NCBI GenBank assembly: GCA_002842435.1
Contig: PHCX01000007.1
Location: 1-64,000, forward strand
DNA from: Betaproteobacteria bacterium HGW-Betaproteobacteria-1
Lineage (GTDB): Bacteria > Pseudomonadota > Gammaproteobacteria > Burkholderiales > Methylophilaceae
DNA: 64,000 nt
Direction: 5' to 3'
Shown piece after piece: positions 56,477-64,000 of this stretch (position 1 is its first letter; each line of letters starts with the position of its first letter). The notes below the pieces were generated by a model. It saw nothing but the letters and a program-made list of their open reading frames with translations, had not been told where the DNA came from and did no database searches. Position numbers and translations under genes: made by a program.

Positions 56477-57238
56477 CTATCTTGATTGCCGAAGATTCCG
56501 ATCCGATAGTGCCCCAGATCGCTTGATAAAAAAGCGCAACATACTCCCCAGATGCCATTTCAGGTATCGCAACTTGCGGTGGCTGTCGCGCCTGGCGTCG
56601 TGCACCACCTCCGCAGCCTTGCAATATACGACCGGCCATCCAGCCCGACTTAACCTGGCGCAGATATCGGCATCCTCGTAATAGAGAAAATAGCCTTCAT
56701 CAAAACCGCCGACCTGGGCAAAGGCCTTTGAATCGAACAGCATGAACATCCCGGCGACCCAATCCGGCGTACCCGGCACGGCATCATCCGGATAAAGCGA
56801 GGCAGCGCGATTGCCAAAAAGCTTTTTCAGTACAGTAATTGGACTCGGGAATGGCCGGGCGCTGTCCTCTAACCCACCTTCAGAATTGACAACTCTTGGT
56901 CCTGCCACGCCAGCACTCCGCCCCTGAATACAGCTTATCAATGCTGGCAACGGATTATGCTTCAAGCGTATATCGGGATTGACCACACAGAAAAAAGCAC
57001 TCTGGCAATGTTTGAATGCTGCATTGTGATTCTCGCCAAACCCTTTCCTCACATCATTCTCAATAATTCTGATTGGTGCAGATGCCAAATGAAATGCGTG
57101 CTGCTCGGGTAGATTGCAGGTGATAACCACTTCTTTCAACCAACGACCTGCTTCACTTCTGTCGATATCCTGCAGCAATTGATCAACAAGCCCGGCCTGG
57201 CCGTGACTCACGATGGAAATGGTAATGTCAGGACTCAA
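56477..57238 (-). CDS. Family 2 glycosyltransferase
   Basis: A 253-residue GT-A enzyme, rhamnosyltransferase-like, with NHNAAFKHCQSAFFCVVNPDIRLK (about 71-94), including the NPD metal motif, and YFLYYEDADICARLSRAGW near 180. It begins with TTG, supported by AAGGT upstream and by an 11-base overlap with the gene before it. Adds a sugar to the repeat unit. Confidence 0.88.
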   Translation of the reverse strand: MSPDITISIVSHGQAGLVDQLLQDIDRSEAGRWLKEVVITCNLPEQHAFHLASAPIRIIENDVRKGFGENHNAAFKHCQSAFFCVVNPDIRLKHNPLPALISCIQGRSAGVAGPRVVNSEGGLEDSARPFPSPITVLKKLFGNRAASLYPDDAVPGTPDWVAGMFMLFDSKAFAQVGGFDEGYFLYYEDADICARLSRAGWPVVYCKAAEVVHDARRDSHRKLRYLKWHLGSMLRFFIKRSGALSDRNLRQSR

Positions 57239-59552
57239 GCTGTTTACCTTGCTCTGATTTGAAATCGGATTTCAAATCAGTTTTAACGTCGGATTTCAAC
57301 ATGGTAAGCAATACGCCCCACAGGAAAAAAGTAATGATGCCTGGATAGGGTTGCTTGAGTGCCAGTTTGGTAAATCCAACAACCACTATGTGATATAGCA
57401 CGATTAGAAACAGCCCGATCAAAACAGGAGATTTTTCTTTTGAAGCTACAAAACGAAAAACGGTATAAATCAACAAAAACAAAATAGGAAGGACAACAAT
57501 CAGCCCGAAATTGTAAACCAGATCCGAATAATAGTTGGTCGAACGATCCTGTTCATGCCTCTCCATAGGCACTGCATGGCCAAAAATGATAATGGAAGGA
57601 TTCTCAGGCGTATCCAGCCATTGGTGGATAACACCCCCCTCTCCCTGGAAAATATCATCATAAATACCAGGTTTGAGCTGCTTTCCAGAAGGAGCCGGGG
57701 CCTGATATGGCCTTTCAATCGTGGCAATATCCGCCTGATGTTTGATAGTATTTTGCAAAAAGTTATACGCCAGACTGCTGGCCGCAATCATCAACAGCAT
57801 ACCCAACATATAGCGCTGTCTGGCGCGCACACAAATGATCATGAAAATTGCAGCAAACATACTCAAACCGATCAGCGCCGTTTTAAAATTCGCTGCCACT
57901 ACATACACTGCCACCAATGGTGCCAGCAAGAGCAATTGCTTTTTATGCGACTCGAACAATTCCAGGACAACCCAGGCAAAAATGGAAACCATGACCAATG
58001 GCACAAAAAGCTCATGCTGGTAGATACTGAAAAGATATAGATTATGCGTCAGCTCCAGCTTGCCCTGAAACCAGGTTGCCAGCAAATGTAGCGGAATAAA
58101 AACCAGCAGGAAATTCAACATGGTCCGCGCAACCAGATTGCGGTTGACCCACGCGAGAGAAGCTCCCAGCAACAAAGCCGAGACGGGCAGAATGACCTGT
58201 ACCAGTTGTATCAATTTGGCGGGCGATGAACCTGTTACCAAGGCAGAAACGCTTGACAAAAAGAACAGTAGCGACAAGGTCACGATCGCCGGTTTGGAAT
58301 TGGTGATCCCTTCATTGAAAAACACCAAACCAAGATAACAGGCGAGCAACGAAAATGGCAACGGCACCAGCTGCAAAAATCCGCCTGAATCGAGCATACC
58401 TTCAGGAGTCTCACTCAAATAGATATCACCCTGAATCTGAAAAAATATCGGCAAAACCAGCAGCACAGATGTCAATATCAACAAACGATGGCGCTGCAAT
58501 TGACTCAGGCCGGAAAGCTTGTCGCTCAAAACATAGAACCCCCAGGCTAGTGCCGCATTGAGCAGGTAGATCGCGGTCAGCCACTGCTGACCAGTAATCG
58601 AATACATGATAGGCACCAGGCAAACCAGTACCAGATGCACCATGGTATCTGCACCCAACGTGTGGTCTTCGCGGAGCAGGTGCAAGCGCGACTGCTGCGC
58701 GAACAACATGATGACGCCGCCAATGATGGATAATCCGAGCGCTTGCTGAAATACCGTCTGCGAGAAGATGAATATACCGACACCTATCAAGGTCCACATC
58801 ATCAGCGGTACCTTCAAGTAGAGCAATACATTCAGCCCTTTCCGCAACAGGCTGGGGCCTACAATATTGGCAAACATGGTGCCGGCAAAACTGCCGATCG
58901 CGACAGCCGGAAACACCATGCCGGCAAAGGTTTTGCCTGCAAGATCAACAACCAGCACGCGCAGGATATAGTTCGAAATGCCCATCACAGCAGTAGAGGC
59001 CGTATGCGCCTTGCCTATACTCAAAATGTTGTAGCCCTCAGCACCAAGCAGGAATTTCAGGCTGTGCAGCAAGGGAGAAACGGCCCATGGCCAGATCAAC
59101 CACAAACTACCAAAATAAAGTATTTCGAAGAGAACGAGCGGGAACAATACAAACTGGAGCAACAAACCGTTCCATGGCTGATGTTGGCGTTCCAGTTCGG
59201 TGACGTGAGGCTCTGCAAGCCACTCCGTGGCACGCCGGAGAATAAGCGCAGAAGCTAGCGCAGCGCTCACGTCCGTTACGGATACGGTAAGCAGGTAGGA
59301 AATAACCGCCAGCGGCAATACGGTAAGCAAGCGGAAATAGACAACATGCCGAGCCTGCATCCTTTCCGAAAGGATCATATGGCGGGCATCGCCCGAGAGC
59401 ACGTAAAAGGTTGCGAGAACAGCCCCTTGCACAATAGCCACTTCAGCCGCCATGCTGTAGTTGCCGGTCAGGCCCAATACCATCAACAACCCGGACAGCG
59501 AATAGCTAAGGGTCATATAACCCAAAAGGCTATTTATCGCGCTATTTCGCAT
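57228..59552 (-). CDS. Large membrane protein, apparent Wzx-like plus Wzy-like fusion
   Basis: A 774-residue protein with about 22 hydrophobic segments in two halves. Residues 1-360 look like an MVF/Wzx polysaccharide flippase; residues 365-760 look like an O-antigen polymerase or ligase, with a large soluble loop near 615-675 (IKHQADIATIERPYQAP... to MERHEQDRSTNYYSD) in the place of the Wzy_C loop. The C-terminus has a short repeat (LKSDVKTDLKSDFKSE). No separate wzx or wzy is in the window. Overlaps both neighbours by 11 bases. Confidence 0.75.
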   Translation of the reverse strand: MRNSAINSLLGYMTLSYSLSGLLMVLGLTGNYSMAAEVAIVQGAVLATFYVLSGDARHMILSERMQARHVVYFRLLTVLPLAVISYLLTVSVTDVSAALASALILRRATEWLAEPHVTELERQHQPWNGLLLQFVLFPLVLFEILYFGSLWLIWPWAVSPLLHSLKFLLGAEGYNILSIGKAHTASTAVMGISNYILRVLVVDLAGKTFAGMVFPAVAIGSFAGTMFANIVGPSLLRKGLNVLLYLKVPLMMWTLIGVGIFIFSQTVFQQALGLSIIGGVIMLFAQQSRLHLLREDHTLGADTMVHLVLVCLVPIMYSITGQQWLTAIYLLNAALAWGFYVLSDKLSGLSQLQRHRLLILTSVLLVLPIFFQIQGDIYLSETPEGMLDSGGFLQLVPLPFSLLACYLGLVFFNEGITNSKPAIVTLSLLFFLSSVSALVTGSSPAKLIQLVQVILPVSALLLGASLAWVNRNLVARTMLNFLLVFIPLHLLATWFQGKLELTHNLYLFSIYQHELFVPLVMVSIFAWVVLELFESHKKQLLLLAPLVAVYVVAANFKTALIGLSMFAAIFMIICVRARQRYMLGMLLMIAASSLAYNFLQNTIKHQADIATIERPYQAPAPSGKQLKPGIYDDIFQGEGGVIHQWLDTPENPSIIIFGHAVPMERHEQDRSTNYYSDLVYNFGLIVVLPILFLLIYTVFRFVASKEKSPVLIGLFLIVLYHIVVVGFTKLALKQPYPGIITFFLWGVLLTMLKSDVKTDLKSDFKSEQGKQLES

Positions 59553-60735
59553 TTTTCAGGATATCCGTATAAACCCGATACAGCTCTTCCGCATTTTGGC
59601 CCATATCAAAATAACGCTGTGCCCAAAGCCTTGCGTTGTATCCCAACTCCTTGCGCAGAACATCATCACTAATCAGCCGCTCAAGTGCATCCGCTATCAA
59701 TTGCGGCGTCGGTTGATCTATCACCAGGGCAGTTATCTCATGTTGCGCTGCATCATCCAGAGGACTATCCATGGCAACCAGGCTTGGAATACCAAAAAAA
59801 GCAGCTTCAAATACAGGCCGTCCGGCCGCATTCAAATGCGAAGGAAAACAAAGCACATCAAGCAATGGGTAAATATCCCGTACATCCGGCGCAAAACCTC
59901 TCAGCTCGACCACATCCTGCAAAGCATGTCGGGAGATGAAATCCTCCACATCCTTTTCAACATCATCACAGAATCCCATACATTTGAGCGCACAAGCCCT
60001 GAAACCCGCCAAATTCCTGACATTCTCACCAAATATCAGCAGTTTAAACTTCAAGCCTCGCTCAAGTGCCAATATCCGAACCGCCTCCAGCAGTTCATAA
60101 ATACCTTTCAATCGCAGCAAACTACCTACATACCCCAATGTTATCGGGTTATGGCCTTGGCTGCTTGCCACATCTGTTTCGCTAGCCAGTATCAAACCGT
60201 TATGAATAACAACACAAGGCAAATCTGCAGGTAAGGAACGCCTGACAGTGTCATCAATGCAGATCACTTCATCTGCATATTTACGGAGAAGATAAGAAAA
60301 AAAACGGGTACGCCAATGATTGCCGGACCGCTGGACTGAACGAACATGCACCACCAGCGGCAATTTGAAGAACCACTTGGCAAAAATACCCAGAGACAAC
60401 AAAGTTGCCTCGTTAACATGAATCAGGTCAAACCCCGGCTTGACCTGTTTTGCCTTAAGCAAAGCCAAAAAAGAAAACGGCAGAAGCAAAAACTCGCGTA
60501 TCAGAATAAACCATCTGAAACCACGGTAATACCCGAAACGCGTGTTATCAAACTGGGATAAGCCAAAAGTATGTATCGTTCGCAATCCAGCACGTTGGAA
60601 TTGCTCTGAGGCCTTACCTGGCGGGCAAATTACTGTCCCTGCGACCCCATTACTTTTGATTTTGCCGTAAAGCTCAATCAGGCTTTTGGATGCCCCACCA
60701 AAAGCACGTACAGGATATAAATACAGGATTCGCAT
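59542..60735 (-). CDS. Family 4 glycosyltransferase
   Basis: A 397-residue GT-B enzyme: RAFGGASKSLIELY near 9, LGYVGSLLRLKGIYELLEAV near 200 and the C-terminal nucleotide-sugar site FPSHLNAAGRPVFEAAFFGIPSLVA (about 290-315) with the E-x7-E like pair. Works on polysaccharide in the cytoplasm. Its stop lies within the start region of the flippase-polymerase gene. About 100 bases at 60736-60837 hold nothing I recognise. Confidence 0.9.
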   Translation of the reverse strand: MRILYLYPVRAFGGASKSLIELYGKIKSNGVAGTVICPPGKASEQFQRAGLRTIHTFGLSQFDNTRFGYYRGFRWFILIREFLLLPFSFLALLKAKQVKPGFDLIHVNEATLLSLGIFAKWFFKLPLVVHVRSVQRSGNHWRTRFFSYLLRKYADEVICIDDTVRRSLPADLPCVVIHNGLILASETDVASSQGHNPITLGYVGSLLRLKGIYELLEAVRILALERGLKFKLLIFGENVRNLAGFRACALKCMGFCDDVEKDVEDFISRHALQDVVELRGFAPDVRDIYPLLDVLCFPSHLNAAGRPVFEAAFFGIPSLVAMDSPLDDAAQHEITALVIDQPTPQLIADALERLISDDVLRKELGYNARLWAQRYFDMGQNAEELYRVYTDILKNAK

Positions 60736-60837
60736 TAGCTATTTTTGATGATTACAGACATGGCATCAATAGAAAGCGGATACTGCACAGTTGCAGGTCT
60801 TCTCATTACAATATTCAAGACTGTTGATCTAAAAAGG

Positions 60838-61965
60838 TCATTGCAATGCGGCTCGCAACGTCTCTGCAACCATTTTCTGCTGCGCTTCGGTAATCCCCAC
60901 CCATAAAGGCAGCCTGATCAAATGCTCGGAAAGATAATCGGTATTCTTCATATCACCATTCACCCTGCCAAACTTCATACCTGCAGGTGATGAATGAAGT
61001 GGAACATAATGAAAAACAGCATTCACATTTGCTGATCTCAAGTACTTCAGCACATGGTCGCGTTGCGCGCCATCAGATAAAAGCACGTAATACATATGTG
61101 CATTCTGTTCGCATTCAGCGGGAATAATCGGGCGCCTGATCAAACCTGCATTCTCCAGCGGCTCCAAAAGATCGTGGTAAACCCGCCAGGCATTCAAACG
61201 CCGTTGTGTAATTGCATCTGCCTCTTCAAGTTGCGCATAGAGGAACGCAGCAATCAGTTCGCCAGGTAGAAATGATGACCCGACATCCTGCCATGTATAT
61301 TTATCGACTTGCCCACGGAAAAACTGGCTGCGATTCGTCCCCTTTTCACGAATGATTTCTGCCCTGTCAGTGAAGCGGTCATCATTCACCAGCAATGCAC
61401 CGCCCTCCCCTGAAATCACATTCTTGGTTTCATGGAAAGAATAAGCACCCATATGGCCGATAGCGCCCAAACTGCGCCCCTTGTATTTAGCCATCACACC
61501 CTGCGCTGCATCTTCAATCACCAGCAAACCATGTCGTTGGGCGATCTCCATGATTGTATCCATCTCGCATCCAACACCGGCATAATGGACAGGGACAATA
61601 GCCTTGGTTCTGGGCGTGATTGCCGCCTCAATCAGAGACTCATCAATGTTCAATGTATCCGTACGAATATCAACATACACAGGCACACCGCCACGCAATA
61701 CAAAAGCATTGGCAGTGGAAACAAAAGTGTAGGAAGGCATGATGACTTCATCGCCTTGTTGTATATCAGCCAGGATAGCTGCCATTTCCAGTGCAGCAGT
61801 ACATGAATGGGTAAGCAAAGCTTTTTTTGATGTGGAATTTGTTTCCAGCCAATCATGACAACGTTTGGTAAATTGCCCATCGCCCGCCAACATATGGTTG
61901 AAATTTGCCTCGGCAATGTAAAGCATTTCCTTGCCGGTCATATAGGGCTGATTGAAAGGTATCAT
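60838..61965 (-). CDS. wecE: dTDP-4-amino-4,6-dideoxygalactose transaminase (WecE/RffA)
   Basis: A 375-residue PLP aminotransferase, DegT family. It closely follows E. coli WecE: MIPFNQPYMTG start, GDEVIMPSYTFVSTANAFVLRG, EDAAQGVMAKYKGR and FHETKNVISGEGGAL with the PLP lysine (K184 or so), then EKGTNRSQFFRGQVDKYTW. Makes dTDP-Fuc4N from dTDP-4-keto-6-deoxyglucose. The start at 61965 overlaps the methyltransferase stop by ATGA. Confidence 0.94.
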   Translation of the reverse strand: MIPFNQPYMTGKEMLYIAEANFNHMLAGDGQFTKRCHDWLETNSTSKKALLTHSCTAALEMAAILADIQQGDEVIMPSYTFVSTANAFVLRGGVPVYVDIRTDTLNIDESLIEAAITPRTKAIVPVHYAGVGCEMDTIMEIAQRHGLLVIEDAAQGVMAKYKGRSLGAIGHMGAYSFHETKNVISGEGGALLVNDDRFTDRAEIIREKGTNRSQFFRGQVDKYTWQDVGSSFLPGELIAAFLYAQLEEADAITQRRLNAWRVYHDLLEPLENAGLIRRPIIPAECEQNAHMYYVLLSDGAQRDHVLKYLRSANVNAVFHYVPLHSSPAGMKFGRVNGDMKNTDYLSEHLIRLPLWVGITEAQQKMVAETLRAALQ

Positions 61966-62579
61966 GTACGAGTGCATTCCATAAAACAGTGGGTATAGGG
62001 AACCCAAGACTGGTGTCTGACAATTACTTTTGGAGATTTGAAAACCTGTTCTGCTAGCTTCGTGTAACCTTGCTGACTGCGTACATTTTGCCCGCGATCA
62101 TGATTAATTAAGAATCGGGCTATCGGACTTTGCCCGGGCTCAAAACAAGGGTCAAAAGTCAGTAGCCTCCCACCAGGCTTCAATGCTTTATTCGCCAAAT
62201 TCAAAACATCTGTCGCCGTCTGATCATCAAGATGATGTAATACCCCCATGAGCAAAACAATATCAAAAGCAGGCATCTGTGCGAGATCAGCCTCCTGCAG
62301 TAACTTGCATTGAAAATGTCCCTTTGCCCCGAATCGAATAGTAGCTTGATTAATATACGATTCACTAATATCGAAACCCCAGTAATCAACTTTGGGTAAA
62401 AATTCCAAAATGTCAGCAGGGCCGCAGCCTATATCAAGCAGCGCAGATCCCGGAAATGGTCTAACAAATTCATCAATAAATCCAACTCTGAATTTCCGTG
62501 CCCCCATAAGGTTTTGAAATAAACTGTATACCGTTGGATTTGAAAAAATGGATCGTATCCCCGTAGTGATTTGTGCCAT
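61962..62579 (-). CDS. Class I SAM methyltransferase
   Basis: A 205-residue Rossmann methyltransferase with LLDIGCGPADILEFLP (about 47-62) as SAM site and DIVLLMGVLHHLDD near 128. Sits in the glycan cluster, directly coupled with wecE and with a second methyltransferase upstream, so it may methylate a sugar. ATG 62579 is used instead of an in-frame TTG one codon earlier. Confidence 0.88.
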   Translation of the reverse strand: MAQITTGIRSIFSNPTVYSLFQNLMGARKFRVGFIDEFVRPFPGSALLDIGCGPADILEFLPKVDYWGFDISESYINQATIRFGAKGHFQCKLLQEADLAQMPAFDIVLLMGVLHHLDDQTATDVLNLANKALKPGGRLLTFDPCFEPGQSPIARFLINHDRGQNVRSQQGYTKLAEQVFKSPKVIVRHQSWVPYTHCFMECTRT

Positions 62580-63475
62580 CAACTTACCTCCTCAATTGAA
62601 ATTCGGGTAATAGCACAATCTATGACAGGCTGAGTTATGACTGGTATGAGTACAGCAATCTTATGTAAGTGCAGTTTAACTATCCAGAGCAAAAAGCCTC
62701 TCATCAATGGTGATCTTCGAAGTGCGAACTCTCTGTCCGTCCCGATTCGTTCAATTATTGAAACCAAAAAGCTTCTGTTGAACTGCACTTCGAATCCCTC
62801 AGTTCTTTTTTGAAACTTCTTAATTTGAGTTACGTTAATCCAATTAAGAGAGTCCCAAACCCCAACTGGATCTAAAACATCTGAACTCTCAAAAATACGT
62901 CTATTAAAGAATTTTTCGGTTAATTTCTTAGAAAATAATGTTGGAATATTGAAATGAGGCTCGTAAGGGAAATAATAATTTGGACAAGTGAATCTATACT
63001 TAGCCCCAAGTTTTAGAGATGTCCCAACACGCTCCAATACATTTCCTACATCGTTAACATGCTCCATAACATTCACAGAAAAAGCAAAATCGAATATCGA
63101 TTTGGAATCCAAATCTTCAGCTGCAGTCTGTATATAACTAGGTTTGCAATTTAGAGTCGATGCACATTCTAAAACTAAACAACGCAATCTCTCAAAATGA
63201 GAAAATCCTGTGCCTGTAGGTTCTAACGCGCTGACAGAAAAGCCTTCTCTGATAAGCTGGCAACTTAAAATCATAGCGCCAGCACCAACTTCTAACAATA
63301 ACGAACCTCTGGGCAATTCTTTTAGATCATCGTTAATAAATGCTCGACCAAATTTAGCCTCTGCAGCATATGTTTCAAAAATATCAATTAAATCTGGCTC
63401 ACTACTTTCAACTCTCTGTCGCAATAGTGTTAACCAGTTTTCTATTGATATCCCACTTATATACTCTGTAGTCAA
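62579..63475 (-). CDS. SAM-dependent methyltransferase
   Basis: A 298-residue protein with a SAM motif LLLEVGAGAMILSCQL (about 58-73), FDFAFSVNVMEHVND (about 128-142) and a hydrophobic C-terminus. AT-rich and with codon use unlike the nif genes. It begins with TTG, which overlaps the stop of the preceding gene by TTGA. Confidence 0.82.
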   Translation of the reverse strand: MTTEYISGISIENWLTLLRQRVESSEPDLIDIFETYAAEAKFGRAFINDDLKELPRGSLLLEVGAGAMILSCQLIREGFSVSALEPTGTGFSHFERLRCLVLECASTLNCKPSYIQTAAEDLDSKSIFDFAFSVNVMEHVNDVGNVLERVGTSLKLGAKYRFTCPNYYFPYEPHFNIPTLFSKKLTEKFFNRRIFESSDVLDPVGVWDSLNWINVTQIKKFQKRTEGFEVQFNRSFLVSIIERIGTDREFALRRSPLMRGFLLWIVKLHLHKIAVLIPVITQPVIDCAITRISIEEVS

Positions 63476-63837
63476 TCTAAGCTACCCAAAACGATACCAG
63501 CAAAAATAAGAACTGCAGCAATAAGCTTCACACTCGAAAATGGCTCATTTAAGAAAATAAAGCTGCCAACCATTACCATAAAAAATGCACTGCCTATATA
63601 GATCGGAAAGCCAGTGGACAGTGGGATCTTAGATATCACTATAAGCCAAAGAATCGATGAAATAAGTGCAAGAAAATATGCAGTGATGATGTAAATATCT
63701 GAAAAGTAACTCCACAATCCCTCAGTTGGGTTATTTGTAGTCGAGACAAAATCTAGCTGACTCGATCGCCATTTAACCAGCAGTTGACTGCATGCCACTA
63801 AAAACGCTACCGGTAGGGTGTATAAAAGAATTTTCAA
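63472..63837 (-). CDS. Small EamA/SMR-like membrane protein
   Basis: A 121-residue protein with four membrane helices, resembling ArnE/ArnF-type flippase subunits or small drug-metabolite transporters, with SKIPLSTGFPIYIGSAFFMVMVGSFIFLNEP (about 69-99) as the typical block. In a glycan cluster a role in flipping lipid-linked sugar is likely. TTG start at 63837, with AGAGGT six bases upstream. Confidence 0.8.
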   Translation of the reverse strand: MKILLYTLPVAFLVACSQLLVKWRSSQLDFVSTTNNPTEGLWSYFSDIYIITAYFLALISSILWLIVISKIPLSTGFPIYIGSAFFMVMVGSFIFLNEPFSSVKLIAAVLIFAGIVLGSLD

Positions 63838-63848
63838 GTAATACCTCT

Positions 63849-64000
63849 TTAATGTGATCTAGCACTGATCCATTGCCAAAAATGATCATCTGGTACATTT
63901 ATTTGAGAATCAACAACCCCACTAAAGAGGCATTGGCGATCCAGCACAGTAAGCACATCAATTTTTTTTTCTAGCTTATTGCCGCTACTTAAAACCATAT
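63849..64000 (-). CDS. C-terminal end of an unidentified protein (partial)
   Basis: An open frame from the window edge to TAA at 63851-63849 encodes 49 residues ending DDHFWQWISARSH. It is 11 bases before the next start and in the same direction, so it is the preceding gene of the cluster. An internal ATG at 63998 may or may not be the start. Too short to identify. Confidence 0.55.
   Translation of the reverse strand, partial: MVLSSGNKLEKKIDVLTVLDRQCLFSGVVDSQINVPDDHFWQWISARSH

Overview
The window is most of a nitrogen-fixation (nif) island from a betaproteobacterium. Gene content and order (nifHDK, nifENX, fdxB, nifQ, mod genes, fixABCX, nifW, cysE, nifV and an isc set), many 4-bp ATGA overlaps and the family of short palindromic repeats suggest Nitrosomonadales, perhaps Gallionellaceae-like. 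That placement is an inference; there is no rRNA or other taxonomic marker here.

Layout. 1-1450: the start of an IS-like element, then two small gene cassettes on the minus strand with one clear attC site and one broken one. 1721-3439: a 7TMR-DISM/GGDEF diguanylate cyclase. 3545-7135 (minus): a NifO-like protein, draG, draT, an unknown protein and a truncated haemoglobin. 7318-12159 (plus): nifH, nifD, nifK and a Shethna II-like ferredoxin, ending at a strong terminator. 12360-12716: a DUF167 gene. 12747-20615 (plus): nifE, nifN, nifX, DUF269, DUF683, fdxB, short nifQ, a SagB-like double nitroreductase and a rhodanese-ankyrin protein. 20659-22393: a ferredoxin (minus) and dadA (plus). 22423-28671 (minus): an uncharacterised redox module (glutathione transferase, degenerate NRDE protein, two very small genes, YkgJ protein, CCG Fe-S protein, amine-oxidase-like flavoprotein, Rieske ferredoxin and a cut-off small gene). 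28890-34705 (minus): modC, modB, two modA-type genes, an oxyanion-type porin and modE. 34874-48022 (minus): two unknown proteins, Shethna I-like ferredoxin, fixXCBA, nifW, cysE, nifV, fdx, hscA, hscB, iscA, erpA, iscU, iscS. 48263-50644: housekeeping and toxin-antitoxin genes, hpt and galU. 50793-64000 (minus): surface-polysaccharide genes, becoming AT-rich towards the end.

How the parts work together. Sigma-54 -24/-12 promoters, mostly paired with a TGT-N10-ACA NifA site at a similar spacing, can be read upstream of nifH, nifE, fixA, nifV, iscS, modE and, unexpectedly, dadA; a further -24/-12 site faces the haemoglobin-draTG operon. These sites suggest that NifA would co-induce the enzyme, cofactor assembly, a dedicated ISC iron-sulfur machine, homocitrate and serine acetylation, Fix electron delivery and molybdate regulation. 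Two closely matching 24-bp palindromes upstream of the porin-mod operon and of modE look like ModE operators. Protection of nitrogenase is represented by DraT/DraG, both Shethna-type ferredoxins and the haemoglobin. nifA, nifL, nifB, nifT, nifZ and a full-length nifU/nifS pair are not in this window.

No tRNA, rRNA or CRISPR array was seen. Dispersed repeats are numerous: CACAGAG hairpin elements in nif-operon spacers, a 94-bp palindromic family, and one repeat that supplies the C-terminal tail of NifE.
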